DNA of 64,000 nucleotides from Bacillus glycinifermentans (GCF_001042475.2 NZ_LECW02000024.1:1-64000), one strand, 5' to 3'; numbered from the stretch's first letter, positions 42,901 to 51,025 are shown. The notes: generated by a model from the letters alone, not told the origin. Program-made: numbers and translations.

Positions 42901-43276
42901 CATTTACTAATGCACAGGCCACAAGCATTAACATTAATTCACAAGGATATTCATTCCATGTAACAAATAATAACCGTGGAAAAATAACAATAAGAGTTTC
43001 CGATGAAGAAATTCCCACTTTTTGTTGCTGTCTTTCCCGACTTGCAATTTTTGTATTAACAGCTAATGAGGTAACAGAAACGGTTATAGATGGAGCCGGA
43101 AAGTATATAAAATAATTTATTTGTGAATACTCTGGAAGAGATGTAGGCAGAAAGGATAAGGGGTATTTATCAAAAGAAAATGGAACACCTATTGAATACT
43201 TTTATATAGACAGTTCTAATGAATATGAATCAAATATGGCTAAACAAAAATGAAAAATATATTTTCTTAAAAGTAG
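42901..43276. other. AT-rich degenerate stretch
   Basis: No intact gene. The first 65 bases resemble 40590-40650 (upstream of the secreted Ig-like gene), so they belong to the same duplicated segment. Short broken plus-strand frames follow (RVSDEEIPTF, then KGYLSKENGTPIEYFYIDSS ending at about 43253), unrecognised. Confidence 0.4.
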
Positions 43277-43369
43277 CACAAGCCCGGGACCAGGTCAAAA
43301 CCTGGAAACAGTAGCCACGACCGGGAATCGTTAATACTTTATTCAAGAGGGCTTTTCGCCCTCTTTTTT
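43277..43369 (+). ncRNA. Candidate structured small RNA with terminator
   Basis: CCCGG..CCGGG encloses an inner stem CCAGGT-CAAA-ACCTGG and a single-stranded part AAACAGTAGCCACGA. About 30 bases later a terminator (GAGGGC, TTTTC, GCCCTC, TTTTTT) follows. The combination is not explained by any gene. The inner loop region looks faintly like the tip of SRP RNA (CCAGGTC...GAAACAGTAGCCA). No promoter is obvious and the family is unknown. Confidence 0.35.
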
Positions 43370-43692
43370 GATAAAACTGTCATTCTCCATAAGCGGCAAG
43401 GTTGTGCGTCTTCAAGTATACGTCTAAACATTGCATCCTCGACTTCCTAAAACGGTTAAAATCCTCAGTCGATTGACTTCACTTCAAATCACCTATTTGG
43501 TTACGTTCAACCAATAATAAAGGCTGCCGCAGAGGGTTAGCAGGCTATCGGCAGCTTACACAAAGATCGAAACCTGTAAATTTATTTAAATTTAAAGTTT
43601 TTTTGCAAAAAAAGACATGATTTTCATTTTATTAATGCTATGATTTTTCAAGCCTATTGAAAAATAGGGAAATCCAGCAAGGGAGTGGTGTT
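43370..43692. other. Intergenic stretch
   Basis: About 320 bases upstream of the crystallin-like gene. A hairpin GCTGCCG..CGGCAGC lies at about 43526-43557. Otherwise only AT-rich sequence, presumably holding the promoter of the next gene. Confidence 0.4.
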
Positions 43693-44307
43693 ATGTTTAA
43701 GACAAAGCTCAAAAAAACAGTAGGAATGGGTATCGTTGCAGCAGCCTGTTTCATTTCTGCATGGCCAGCCAGCGCTGTGTCGGCAAATGAAAGGGACGAT
43801 TATACGATTGAGTCGTTTCACTATGTAGCAGTAGATGGAAAAGACGCGGATTCCCAGATCAAAATGAGTAATAAAGCCAACAAAGATATAAAAGTAACCA
43901 TGGTCCTGCCTAAACAAAATCAAGCGGGCGATTGGCTGGCATATGGCTTTACGAGCAGGGAAAGTTTGCAGGCATTTATCGAAAAAGACAAACAAAGGCT
44001 TCAGGACAAATTCAAGATCACGGGCTCCGGTCCTTGCTGTACTGATTTCTATGAGTATAAAAATAAAGGCGGGCAGTATATTTATTGGAGAGACGGGTTT
44101 AAAAATCTGCCTTCCAGCTGGAATGACAGAATTTCCTCTTTGAGTACGGCGTCACCTTCTTCAAGCTATTCGACGACGCTGTGGGAGCATACTTCAACTC
44201 AAGGGTATGGAAAAGGAGTCTTGTTTAGACATTCCGATTGGTACGGGAAAACGGCTAATATGGCTTCGGATTGGGATAACAAGGCTTCGGCGATCGAAAT
44301 CAAGTAA
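43693..44307 (+). CDS. Secreted protein with beta/gamma-crystallin-like C-terminus
   Basis: Exported protein of 204 residues. Signal peptide MFKTKLKKTVGMGIVAAACF ending SAVSA. A middle region follows with DYTIESFHYVAVDGKDADSQ and CC. The C-terminal domain (about 130-204) has SSWNDRISSLSTASPSSSYS, TTLWEHTSTQGYGKGVLFRH and WDNKASAIEI. The repeated W/S-N/D-D-x-x-S-S-I pattern is that of beta/gamma-crystallin folds, including peptidase inhibitor family I36. GGGAG lies 7 bases before the ATG at 43693. A protease-inhibitor role is possible but unproven. Confidence 0.72.
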   Translation: MFKTKLKKTVGMGIVAAACFISAWPASAVSANERDDYTIESFHYVAVDGKDADSQIKMSNKANKDIKVTMVLPKQNQAGDWLAYGFTSRESLQAFIEKDKQRLQDKFKITGSGPCCTDFYEYKNKGGQYIYWRDGFKNLPSSWNDRISSLSTASPSSSYSTTLWEHTSTQGYGKGVLFRHSDWYGKTANMASDWDNKASAIEIK

Positions 44308-44334
44308 CGGGAGAATCCCGGAAGTCTCAAAAAT

Positions 44335-44372
44335 AAAGCCGGCCTCTGTCGACATGAACAAAGGCCGGTTTT
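44335..44372. terminator. Terminator between convergent genes
   Basis: AAAGCCGGCCT pairs with AGGCCGGTTT around a 16-base loop, between the crystallin-like gene and the NmrA-like gene. Confidence 0.7.
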
Positions 44373-44375
44373 CAA

Positions 44376-45242
44376 CTATTCTGTTGTTCCGTCTACGATT
44401 TGAGTCAGCGCCTCGCTGATCGGGGTAAGCGGACGTCCGAGAAGTTTTTCAAAATCGCTGCTCTCGACGTCCAAAGCTCCGTCCCGGATCCCTTTTTGAA
44501 TATTCACGAGCATCGGGATGAGAAAATCCGGTACGCCGGCACCTTTCATGATATCGGCATATTGAGCGTCATCAACCTGCTGAACCGGTATGTCTTTGCC
44601 CAATACGTCGCCAAGGGCAGACGCCAGTTCCTCCTGAGTCAATAACCTGCCCGAAAGCTCGTAGATTGTGTTTTCGTGTCCTTCTTCGGAAAGCACTGCC
44701 GCCGCAGCCTCTGCATACTCTTGCCGGAGTGCCCAGCCTGCCTTGCCGCTTCCTGCAGATGTCACCCAGGGAGCTCCCGCCAGCACACCTTGAATGCTTG
44801 ACGCCTCATTTTCTAAATACCAATTGTTTCGTAAAAATGAGTAAGGAATCCCTGTTTTTAAAATCGCTTCTTCTGCGGCAACGTGCGGAGGAGCAAGGAA
44901 CATTGTGCTCCCTTCGGCATTGGCTATACTGGTATAGGCGATGAAGCCTACTTTTGCGCGTTCTGCTGCCTCTGCCGCATTTGTATGTTGCCGAATCCTC
45001 GTTTCATTATCTCCGTCTGCAGAAATGATCAGCAAGCGGTCGATCCCTGCAAAAGCGGAATCCAATGTTTCCGGACGATCAAAATCTCCTTGGCGAACTT
45101 CCACTCCGCGCTCCTGCAATCCTTCCGCTTTCTCCGGATTGCGGACGCTAACGGCCAACTGGCTCGCCGGCACAGATTTTAATAGCGTCTCTACCACGTT
45201 TGACCCGAGTTTTCCTGTTGCTCCGGTAACTAACATTTTCAT
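44376..45242 (-). CDS. NmrA/QorB-like NAD(P)-binding protein
   Basis: Atypical short-chain dehydrogenase of 288 residues. NADP motif MLVTGATGKLGSNVVETLLK, then VSVRNPEKAEGLQERGVEVR and GDFDRPETLDSAFAGIDRLL, as in QorB/YtfG quinone oxidoreductases and NmrA-type sensors. TGIPYSFLRNNWYLENEASS is diagnostic of this subgroup. GGAGG lies 8 bases before the ATG at 45242. It has a perfect palindrome far upstream (45390-45410) typical of HxlR-controlled genes; no HxlR gene is adjacent. Likely an NADPH:quinone reductase or redox sensor. Confidence 0.85.
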   Translation of the reverse strand: MKMLVTGATGKLGSNVVETLLKSVPASQLAVSVRNPEKAEGLQERGVEVRQGDFDRPETLDSAFAGIDRLLIISADGDNETRIRQHTNAAEAAERAKVGFIAYTSIANAEGSTMFLAPPHVAAEEAILKTGIPYSFLRNNWYLENEASSIQGVLAGAPWVTSAGSGKAGWALRQEYAEAAAAVLSEEGHENTIYELSGRLLTQEELASALGDVLGKDIPVQQVDDAQYADIMKGAGVPDFLIPMLVNIQKGIRDGALDVESSDFEKLLGRPLTPISEALTQIVDGTTE

Positions 45243-45389
45243 TGCAGATTCCTCCACTTTCCATTGTCATATGTATATCATCATGAGCTTTTATTGACTT
45301 GACGCATCATTTATTCAAAAGCCCTCTCCTTTAAACTGAAGACGTACACATATCCCGGCAGGCTCCTCTATCGACCTGTTCACACATTT

Positions 45390-45410
45390 TTGTAACTATT
45401 ATAGTTACAA
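45390..45410. promoter_or_regulatory. Perfect palindrome, HxlR-type operator candidate
   Basis: TTGTAACTAT-T-ATAGTTACAA, 148 bases upstream of the NmrA-like gene. GTAACTAT/ATAGTTAC half sites are common for HxlR-type regulators of quinone reductase genes. Confidence 0.5.
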
Positions 45411-46000
45411 ATCGGTTTTATATCAATAGCCAAAATACATTTTTATAAAATCGGTTTTCCTCGTTATGATGAACAGTTCTGGAGCGCGCCGATGATTTGT
45501 TTTGATCATCATCACCCCAAACTGAAATTTTATTCACCTTTTGCCATTTAGCAGAATAAAATATCGTGAGTCTCTGGCATGGCATATATTATAAATTGAG
45601 GTGTCTTATACAGCATCTTTTTGATGAGGATTAATTCACAATGAAAAAAGGATAAAAACAACATTTGTGAATATGCTAAAGTAAGAACCTCTTGGCACCC
45701 TCTAGCACCGATTACATTGATCGGTGTTTTTTTGGATTCCCTGTTCATTACCGCTTTAACAGCATAATCAGAGGCGACCATAGCGTACTCTCATATGCCC
45801 CACCCCGGGCAGCTCTTGCTGCGGCCTTTGCAGTATCACTTATACATTCTCTTTTCGGCTTCGTGAACTTTGGAACCAGGCCCTTACTTAATTCCCGTTG
45901 CATCTCCCTTATGCCATCATTCATTTACCTTAAATCCGCTTTTAATTTTTTCGTTGTTTGAAAACTCTTTTCAAGATCATGAAGAATCACACCTCAACAT
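45411..46000. other. Region without a confident gene
   Basis: Several short frames overlap on both strands, none with a ribosome site and family match. A plus-strand terminator (CACCGAT, 7 bases, ATCGGTG, seven T; 45706-45733) implies a short transcript ending there. Between about 45790 and 45960 the minus strand reads MNDGIREMQRELSKGLVPKF then KPKRECISDTAKAAARAARG, probably a decayed coding stretch of unknown origin. Confidence 0.4.
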
Positions 46001-46022
46001 AAAAAAACATCGCTTAGATGCT
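46001..46022 (-). terminator. Terminator candidate
   Basis: On the minus strand GCATC, TAAGC, GATGT followed by TTTTTTATG, downstream of the small gene at 46144. Confidence 0.5.
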
Positions 46023-46143
46023 TTTTTGGATGAGACTTCATACAACACGGATTTCATTAAATCCCAATGGTCACCCCCATCCTGCTCCCTTTTGCATTTA
46101 CTGCAAAATGAGGGCTTGTTTTATCAAGCAAAGTTATCTCAAA

Positions 46144-46374
46144 TCAATTTTCCATGAAGCCTCCTTCTGTCCAATCGACAATGACACCATTCGAATGAAT
46201 ATGCAGCTCTGCTTTTGTATCAAAATGAACAACAAAACCACTAATCAGCCCGAAAAACTTGTTTTTTTCGGTAATCTTCATCACGACAGCTCCGTCTTTA
46301 AATCCAGGCGGATGGCATGCTTTCCCTACAACATATGTATTTGAACGAACAGTGATCGATTTTATTGACTTCAT
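46144..46374 (-). CDS. Small protein of unknown function
   Basis: Protein of 76 residues: MKSIKSITVRSNTYVVGKAC, HPPGFKDGAVVMKITEKNKF, then GFVVHFDTKAELHIHSNGVI. Predicted beta-rich, cytosolic, with one Cys and several His. AGAGGG is 7 bases before the ATG at 46374. No family recognised. Confidence 0.6.
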   Translation of the reverse strand: MKSIKSITVRSNTYVVGKACHPPGFKDGAVVMKITEKNKFFGLISGFVVHFDTKAELHIHSNGVIVDWTEGGFMEN

Positions 46375-46495
46375 ATCATTTCCCTCTGGAAGTCCAGAGG
46401 ACAAAGCCCCTCCTTACATACGTGTAATGAAAATGTAAGCTGAATCAATAGTTCCGCCCGTCAGTTTTAACGTATGATGGCTCCTGGGGTGATAA

Positions 46496-46858
46496 ATGAT
46501 GAAATTTTTTCTTGGAATGATCGCAGCAATATTAATCATTTTCGGAGGCGGGTATTTGTTTTACTCGGCGTATTATTCAACGGAAGATTATTATGTGAAA
46601 ATTACGGCAGATCCGGAAATCGTGAAAGAAAAAGCTAATGATGGATATACAGACATTACGTATACTTATTATACTACCGGTTATGATAAAACTGGAAAAG
46701 CGAAAAAACTGAAACTTTCTTCTGGAGATCAAATGAAGAAAGGTCAATATTATCTTATTCATTGGGAAAACAGGAGAGAGATCGTATCAAGCAAGGAAAG
46801 AGTAAACGAAAGAGAAATCGATCAAGGCATTGTAAAGAAATTGAATCAGCAGCCATAA
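46496..46858 (+). CDS. yxeA: YxeA family (DUF1093) protein
   Basis: Membrane-anchored or secreted protein of 120 residues. One N-terminal hydrophobic segment (FFLGMIAAILIIFGGGYLFY), then a small OB-like beta domain with YYVKITADPE, DITYTYYTTGYDKTGKAKKL and KLSSGDQMKKGQYYLIHW. This matches YxeA/DUF1093. GGGGTG is 5 bases before the first of two ATGs. YxeA proteins are often near ABC exporters for peptide antibiotics, not here. Function unknown; a terminator follows. Confidence 0.8.
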   Translation: MMKFFLGMIAAILIIFGGGYLFYSAYYSTEDYYVKITADPEIVKEKANDGYTDITYTYYTTGYDKTGKAKKLKLSSGDQMKKGQYYLIHWENRREIVSSKERVNEREIDQGIVKKLNQQP

Positions 46859-46878
46859 TCCACATCCGGTTTTTTACC

Positions 46879-46899
46879 GCCCTCTAGGAGGGCCTTTTT
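46879..46899 (+). terminator. Terminator of yxeA-like gene
   Basis: GCCCTC, TAG, GAGGGC, then CTTTTT. Confidence 0.8.
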
Positions 46900-46909
46900 C
46901 ATGTCAGGC

Positions 46910-46940
46910 ACAAAAAAGTGCCTATAGAACAAAAAAGTGC
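46910..46940. promoter_or_regulatory. Direct repeat upstream of the SDR gene
   Basis: ACAAAAAAGTGC occurs twice, 19 bases apart (46910 and 46929), about two helical turns. This is a typical layout for a dimeric regulator of the oxidoreductase gene downstream. The regulator is unknown. Confidence 0.45.
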
Positions 46941-47032
46941 GTACTACCGGAAACGGCTTTTCTGTCTCATAATGGTGGCAGTATGATGTGCTGAATTTTT
47001 GTTTATAAATAAGAGGAACGGAGGAATATACG

Positions 47033-47827
47033 ATGGAACTGAATCTGCAGGGAAAAAAGGCGTTGGTCACAGGGTCCACGTCAGGAATCGGTCAAGCGAT
47101 TGCCGCATCCTTAACGAAAGAAGGCGCATCTGTTATCATCAACGGACGGCGTGAAGCAACCGTAAAACAAACGATAGACGAGTTGAAACAACGCTATACA
47201 GGAGCCGCACTTTATCCGGCCGCTTTTGATCTTGGCACGGAAAAAGGATGCAATGAACTATTTGAGGCGTATCCTGAGATCGATATATTAGTCAATAATT
47301 TAGGGATTTTTGAACCGGCTGATTACTTTGATATTCCGGATGATGAATGGTTTCGCTTTTTCGAAGTGAATATTATGAGCGGCGTAAGGCTTTCGCGTAA
47401 GTATTTGCAGAACATGATAGAAAAAAAGGAAGGCCGTGTCATTTTTATTGCGAGCGAGGCGGCTGTGATGCCTTCGCAGGAAATGGCGCACTACAGTGCA
47501 ACGAAGACAATGCAGCTTTCCATTTCCCGAAGCCTGGCAGAGCTTACAACAGGCACAAATGTAACAGTAAATACTGTGATGCCGGGGTCGACTTTAACCG
47601 AGGGAGTCGAAACGATGCTGAACTCTCTCTATCAAGGGGAACATCTTACGGTCGAAGAAGCGGAAAAGCGCTTTATGAAAGAAAATCGTCCGACTTCGAT
47701 CATTCAAAGGCTGATCAGGCCGGAAGAAATTGCACACTTTGTCACGTTTTTAAGCAGCCCGCTTTCCTCCGCGATCAACGGCGCGGCATTGCGGGCAGAC
47801 GGCGGACTGGTCCGCAGCGTCTTTTAA
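47033..47827 (+). CDS. Short-chain dehydrogenase/reductase
   Basis: Classical SDR of 264 residues. Cofactor motif VTGSTSGIGQAIAASLTKEG (TGxxxGIG), NNLG in LVNNLGIFEP, catalytic Ser in IFIASEAAVMPSQ, Tyr and Lys in YSATK, and the C-terminal GAALRADGGLVRSVF. NAD(P)-dependent oxidoreductase; the substrate cannot be predicted. GGAGG is 7 bases upstream of the ATG, preceded by a possible regulator-binding direct repeat. Single gene with its own terminator. Confidence 0.9.
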   Translation: MELNLQGKKALVTGSTSGIGQAIAASLTKEGASVIINGRREATVKQTIDELKQRYTGAALYPAAFDLGTEKGCNELFEAYPEIDILVNNLGIFEPADYFDIPDDEWFRFFEVNIMSGVRLSRKYLQNMIEKKEGRVIFIASEAAVMPSQEMAHYSATKTMQLSISRSLAELTTGTNVTVNTVMPGSTLTEGVETMLNSLYQGEHLTVEEAEKRFMKENRPTSIIQRLIRPEEIAHFVTFLSSPLSSAINGAALRADGGLVRSVF

Positions 47828-47828
47828 A

Positions 47829-47856
47829 AACCTCTCCCTTCGCGGGAAGAGGTTTT
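47829..47856. terminator. Terminator between SDR and pentapeptide genes
   Basis: AACCTCTCCC, TTCG, CGGGAAGAGGTT with one bulge, followed by TTTT; overlaps the end of both genes. Confidence 0.7.
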
Positions 47857-47860
47857 TTAC

Positions 47861-48691
47861 TCAATCAGCTGCTTTCCAATGATCAGGAACCCTCAATGTC
47901 GGCGGCAATTTTGTATGCCGGTCACCCTTCGCCGCATTGACCTGAGCCTGCGTAAGAAACATGCTTTCGGAGAGGTCGGCGCCTCTTAAGTCGGCATCCC
48001 GAAAGTCAGCCCCGATCAGATCAGCCATTCTCAGATCGGAATTCCTCAGATCGGCGGCTATCAGGACGGCGCCTCTCAAGTTTGCTCCCCTTAGGTCAAA
48101 ACCTCTTAGTTTAGCACCTATGAGGATGCTTCCACGGCCGATTTTTTTCGGATGTTTTTTGTTCGGTGATTTAGCACGTACGATTTCACTCGTCCGCAAA
48201 AGAACGCCATTCACCTTCCTTCTATGCGCAGACACATCAATTTGTAAAATGAAGTCCTTATTCTGTCTCGTCAGCCGTTCCGTCTCTTCAAGGATCGCAA
48301 GCGCATCCCGGTGAATTGATTGCGCTCTTTCTATTGAAAGGACTTCATGCAAATACCAAAGCATTTCGTGAAGCTGCTGCATAACGGGAAATACGTCAAA
48401 CATTTCTTTCGCCAGCTCAGGGCTGTTTCGCCAGTCCTTTCCTTCATAAGTGACTTGTGACACCTTTTGGCCGGCGCCGAAACAGTCATAAGCGGTACAG
48501 CCGCGAAACCCTTTATTTCTAAGATCTTCGTGTATCGCACACCGGAAATTCGATTGTAAATGACGGCAAGGTGTACCGCCGTCTTTATCAAACGCAAAAT
48601 CAGCAGATTTCGCATACGGCAGCGCTACGCAGCACAGCCCGAAACAATTCATGCAATCTGCTCTTACCTCATTCGGCATCGTGTCGATCAT
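47861..48691 (-). CDS. Cys-rich and pentapeptide repeat protein
   Basis: Cytosolic protein of 276 residues. The N-terminal half carries a Cys cluster (CMNCFGLCC at about 13-21, then CRHLQSNFRCAIH and CTAYDCFG) that suggests a bound zinc or iron-sulfur centre, as in YkgJ-type modules. The C-terminal third is a run of pentapeptide repeats A(D/N)LRG (AKLRGFDLRGANLRGAVLIA, ADLRNSDLRMADLIGADFRD) forming a right-handed beta helix. Pentapeptide proteins include DNA-mimic gyrase protectors, but this fusion is uncharacterised. The ATG at 48691 is preceded by GGGGG at some distance; a second ATG lies 12 bases later. Confidence 0.78.
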   Translation of the reverse strand: MIDTMPNEVRADCMNCFGLCCVALPYAKSADFAFDKDGGTPCRHLQSNFRCAIHEDLRNKGFRGCTAYDCFGAGQKVSQVTYEGKDWRNSPELAKEMFDVFPVMQQLHEMLWYLHEVLSIERAQSIHRDALAILEETERLTRQNKDFILQIDVSAHRRKVNGVLLRTSEIVRAKSPNKKHPKKIGRGSILIGAKLRGFDLRGANLRGAVLIAADLRNSDLRMADLIGADFRDADLRGADLSESMFLTQAQVNAAKGDRHTKLPPTLRVPDHWKAAD

Positions 48692-48854
48692 GATGTTATA
48701 CTTCCCCCTTTCACGGTCTCTATTATTATATATGAAGGTTTTCTTTTTACCTATTTTAAAGCAGTAATCTACATTTCTTTCAACCGGGGCAGGTAGTCGA
48801 CACCGCACTTTCAAAACCAGTTATCAGCCTGTTTTTCCAATATATTTAAAACGC

Positions 48855-48885
48855 ACAATCTCTTTCGTATAAAGGGCATAGTATA
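48855..48885 (+). promoter_or_regulatory. Candidate SigK promoter of cotC
   Basis: ACAA, 18 bases, CATA-GTA-TA fits the late mother-cell sigma consensus (AC ... CATANNNTA), about 30 bases before the coat gene start. Confidence 0.55.
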
Positions 48886-48916
48886 TACAGACAAATGAGA
48901 AAGGAGGGAATGGCAG

Positions 48917-49219
48917 ATGAGCGAATACGAATACGATAAGAAGAAGCACGAGGACTATTACTGGTTCAAATGTAAGAAGGTTTATTATAAACCTGAACAT
49001 GATAAGAAATACTGTGATTATGACTATGATTATGACTATGATCATAAGAAGAAGTATGACTATGATTATGACTATGATCATAAGAAAAAGTATGATTATG
49101 ATTATGACTATGATCATGAGAAAAAGTACGATTATGATTACGGTTACGAATATGACAAAAAACACCATCACAAAAAATATTATTTTAAGTGTGAACCGTA
49201 CAAGAAATATTATTACTAA
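48917..49219 (+). CDS. cotC: CotC-like spore coat protein
   Basis: Coat protein of 100 residues made almost only of Tyr, Lys, Asp and His. Start MSEYEYDKKKHEDYYWFKCK, four tandem 12-residue repeats of the type DYDYDYDHKKKY (about 33-80), end KKHHHKKYYFKCEPYKKYYY. This is the composition of CotC/CotU, outer coat proteins that cross-link through Tyr. AAAGGAGG lies 9 bases before the ATG; a SigK-type promoter and a strong terminator flank the gene. It is longer than B. subtilis CotC because of the repeats. Confidence 0.85.
   Translation: MSEYEYDKKKHEDYYWFKCKKVYYKPEHDKKYCDYDYDYDYDHKKKYDYDYDYDHKKKYDYDYDYDHEKKYDYDYGYEYDKKHHHKKYYFKCEPYKKYYY
49015..49160 (+). repeat. Tandem 36-base repeats in cotC
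   Basis: Four units of 36 bases (TATGACTATGATCATAAGAA-type) encode the DYDYDYDHKKKY motif. Copies 1 and 2 are nearly identical, so the number may vary between strains. Confidence 0.8.
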
Positions 49220-49299
49220 AAAATTAAATACCGTTTTATTCAAGTTCGGTCTCCCCTGTTTGCATCGTATGAGACGTAATATTCGGCGGCCGTTCTTGA

Positions 49300-49326
49300 G
49301 GAGGGTGCACAAAGCACCCTCCTTTT
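49300..49326 (+). terminator. Terminator of cotC
   Basis: GGAGGGTGC, ACAAA, GCACCCTCC, then TTTT. Confidence 0.85.
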
Positions 49327-49407
49327 ACGTTTGGCCATCTTTTGCACAGCATTTCTACGAACTTGTACAACTTTATTTCATCCATTCGCTTCACTTGGTT
49401 TCCAATG

Positions 49408-49431
49408 AAAAAGCACCCCGAAGGGTGCTTT
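49408..49431 (-). terminator. Terminator of cotD
   Basis: AAAGCACCC, CGAA, GGGTGCTTT; on the minus strand five T follow, about 60 bases past the cotD stop. Confidence 0.8.
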
Positions 49432-49489
49432 CCTCTGAAATGATATTCAGATCGGTTTAGACATTCTTTTTTTAAGAAAGTCCAAACAA

Positions 49490-49744
49490 TTAATACCGGT
49501 CTTCTTTGTGTTTCCGTTTGCAAGGCTTTCCGTGATGTGAGTGGTAATGTGACTCAGGCTCGTATTTGGAATAAGTGGTCGGATAGTAATGAACATGCTC
49601 ATATTTGTGATGCTTTACTTTGGAAACATGCTGCGGATGAATATGAGGAATAATTGTTTTGGAATACTCATGATACTCACATTTCCTTGTAGGATAGACG
49701 ATAGGACGTGCTACATATGGTTTGCAGTAATCATGATCATACAT
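49490..49744 (-). CDS. cotD: CotD-like inner spore coat protein
   Basis: His- and Tyr-rich protein of 84 residues. YCKPYVARPIVYPTRKCEYH then EYSKTIIPHIHPQHVSKVKH and YEHVHYYPTTYSKYEPESHY follow CotD, with its PHIHPQH signature and final GKPCKR. CotD is an inner coat protein made in the mother cell. The ATG at 49744 is 8 bases after AGGGAG. A SigK-type -10 (CATAGTTTA) lies 41 bases upstream. Neighbouring cotC is convergent. Confidence 0.87.
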   Translation of the reverse strand: MYDHDYCKPYVARPIVYPTRKCEYHEYSKTIIPHIHPQHVSKVKHHKYEHVHYYPTTYSKYEPESHYHSHHGKPCKRKHKEDRY

Positions 49745-49784
49745 GGACATTCTCCCTTTCTTTCATTTAATTCTTTCTCACTAT

Positions 49785-49793
49785 TAAACTATG
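49785..49793 (-). promoter_or_regulatory. Candidate SigK -10 of cotD
   Basis: On the minus strand CATA-GTT-TA, with ACAT about 17 bases further upstream. Fits the late mother-cell consensus. Confidence 0.5.
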
Positions 49794-50020
49794 AGAATGA
49801 GAGACAACATGTACTAATAAAAGAAACCAAAATATTGGATAAAAAGGCTGTTATCCTTATTTTCTAATGTAACATTTACCTATATTTAAAAGAAATTTTG
49901 GGCTATAGCATGAAATCTAGTAATATGCCCGCCGGAATATAAATGATGGCCGCACCTTCCGACGCGTTCTGCATGTTATAATGGCACAAAGCAACATTGC
50001 ATCGAAATGGAGTGGGACAT

Positions 50021-50644
50021 ATGGACTTTTTATCAGCAACATCTTTTTTAGGTGCAGCCATATTGCTGACCCTCATGCCCGGGCCGGACAATTTGTTCGT
50101 GTTGGCACAGAGCATATCGAATGGCAAAACCGCCGGAATATCAACGGCCTTCGGGCTTTGCACCGGACTCGTTTTTCACATTTCGGCTGCAGCCGTCGGA
50201 ATTTCAGCGGTCATTTACAAATCGGCTCTTGCCTTCACCTTCGTGAAATACGCCGGAGCAGCGTATTTGTTATATTTGGCGTATCAGTCTTTCCGGGACA
50301 AAAGCTCCGGCTTTCATATAAGCGATCAGCATTCTGTGAGTTTCACATCTTTGTATCGAAAAGGCATCATTATGAATCTTTTAAACCCCAAGGTTTCGTT
50401 ATTCTTCCTGGCTTTTCTGCCGCAGTTTGTCAACGATGAAGCCGGCAATGTGACGATACAAATGCTCATGTACGGTATCATCTTTTTGATTCAGGCTTTG
50501 GCCATTTTTATCATCATCAGCATATTCGCAGGTAAAGTCGGAGAATTTTTGCGAAACCGCCCCGCCATCGCCAAAAAAATCAACTTGATCCAAGGCTCGT
50601 TGTTTGCCATCATCGGTCTAAAAATGGCGTTTACGCAAAAATAA
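50021..50644 (+). CDS. LysE/RhtB family amino acid exporter
   Basis: Six-segment membrane exporter of 207 residues. The N-terminal block LGAAILLTLMPGPDNLFVLA is the LysE signature, followed by GLCTGLVFHISAAAVGISAV and KGIIMNLLNPKVSLFFLAFL. Members export basic or neutral amino acids or their analogues. The ATG at 50021 is 6 bases after GGAGTGG. Single gene. Substrate unknown. Confidence 0.9.
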   Translation: MDFLSATSFLGAAILLTLMPGPDNLFVLAQSISNGKTAGISTAFGLCTGLVFHISAAAVGISAVIYKSALAFTFVKYAGAAYLLYLAYQSFRDKSSGFHISDQHSVSFTSLYRKGIIMNLLNPKVSLFFLAFLPQFVNDEAGNVTIQMLMYGIIFLIQALAIFIIISIFAGKVGEFLRNRPAIAKKINLIQGSLFAIIGLKMAFTQK

Positions 50645-50699
50645 AGGCTTTTTGGCTGATATTCGGATGATGGGATGTTACATAATCCCAGAACTTCAG

Positions 50700-50728
50700 T
50701 TTACAAATCCAATTTGATTTGTTATAAT
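50700..50728 (+). promoter_or_regulatory. SigA promoter of the stand-alone S14 gene
   Basis: TTTACA, 17 bases, TATAAT. No Zur box (ATCGTAAT-type palindrome) is visible around it. Confidence 0.7.
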
Positions 50729-50730
50729 AA

Positions 50731-51025
<295 letters not shown>

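Noticed and set aside
36382-43700. Search for a second copy of the tRNA 3' end as an attachment site
   Set aside because: No repeat of TCGAATCTCTCCTGGGAC was found in the window, so I cannot define element borders.
45548-45781. Minus-strand open frame of 77 codons
   Set aside because: Overlaps a plus-strand terminator, no ribosome site, no recognisable motif.
48999-49460. Second long open frame across cotC
   Set aside because: It is a product of the TAT/GAT-rich repeats read in another frame.
49236-49523. Minus-strand open frame of 95 codons between cotC and cotD
   Set aside because: It runs through two terminators and has no family match.
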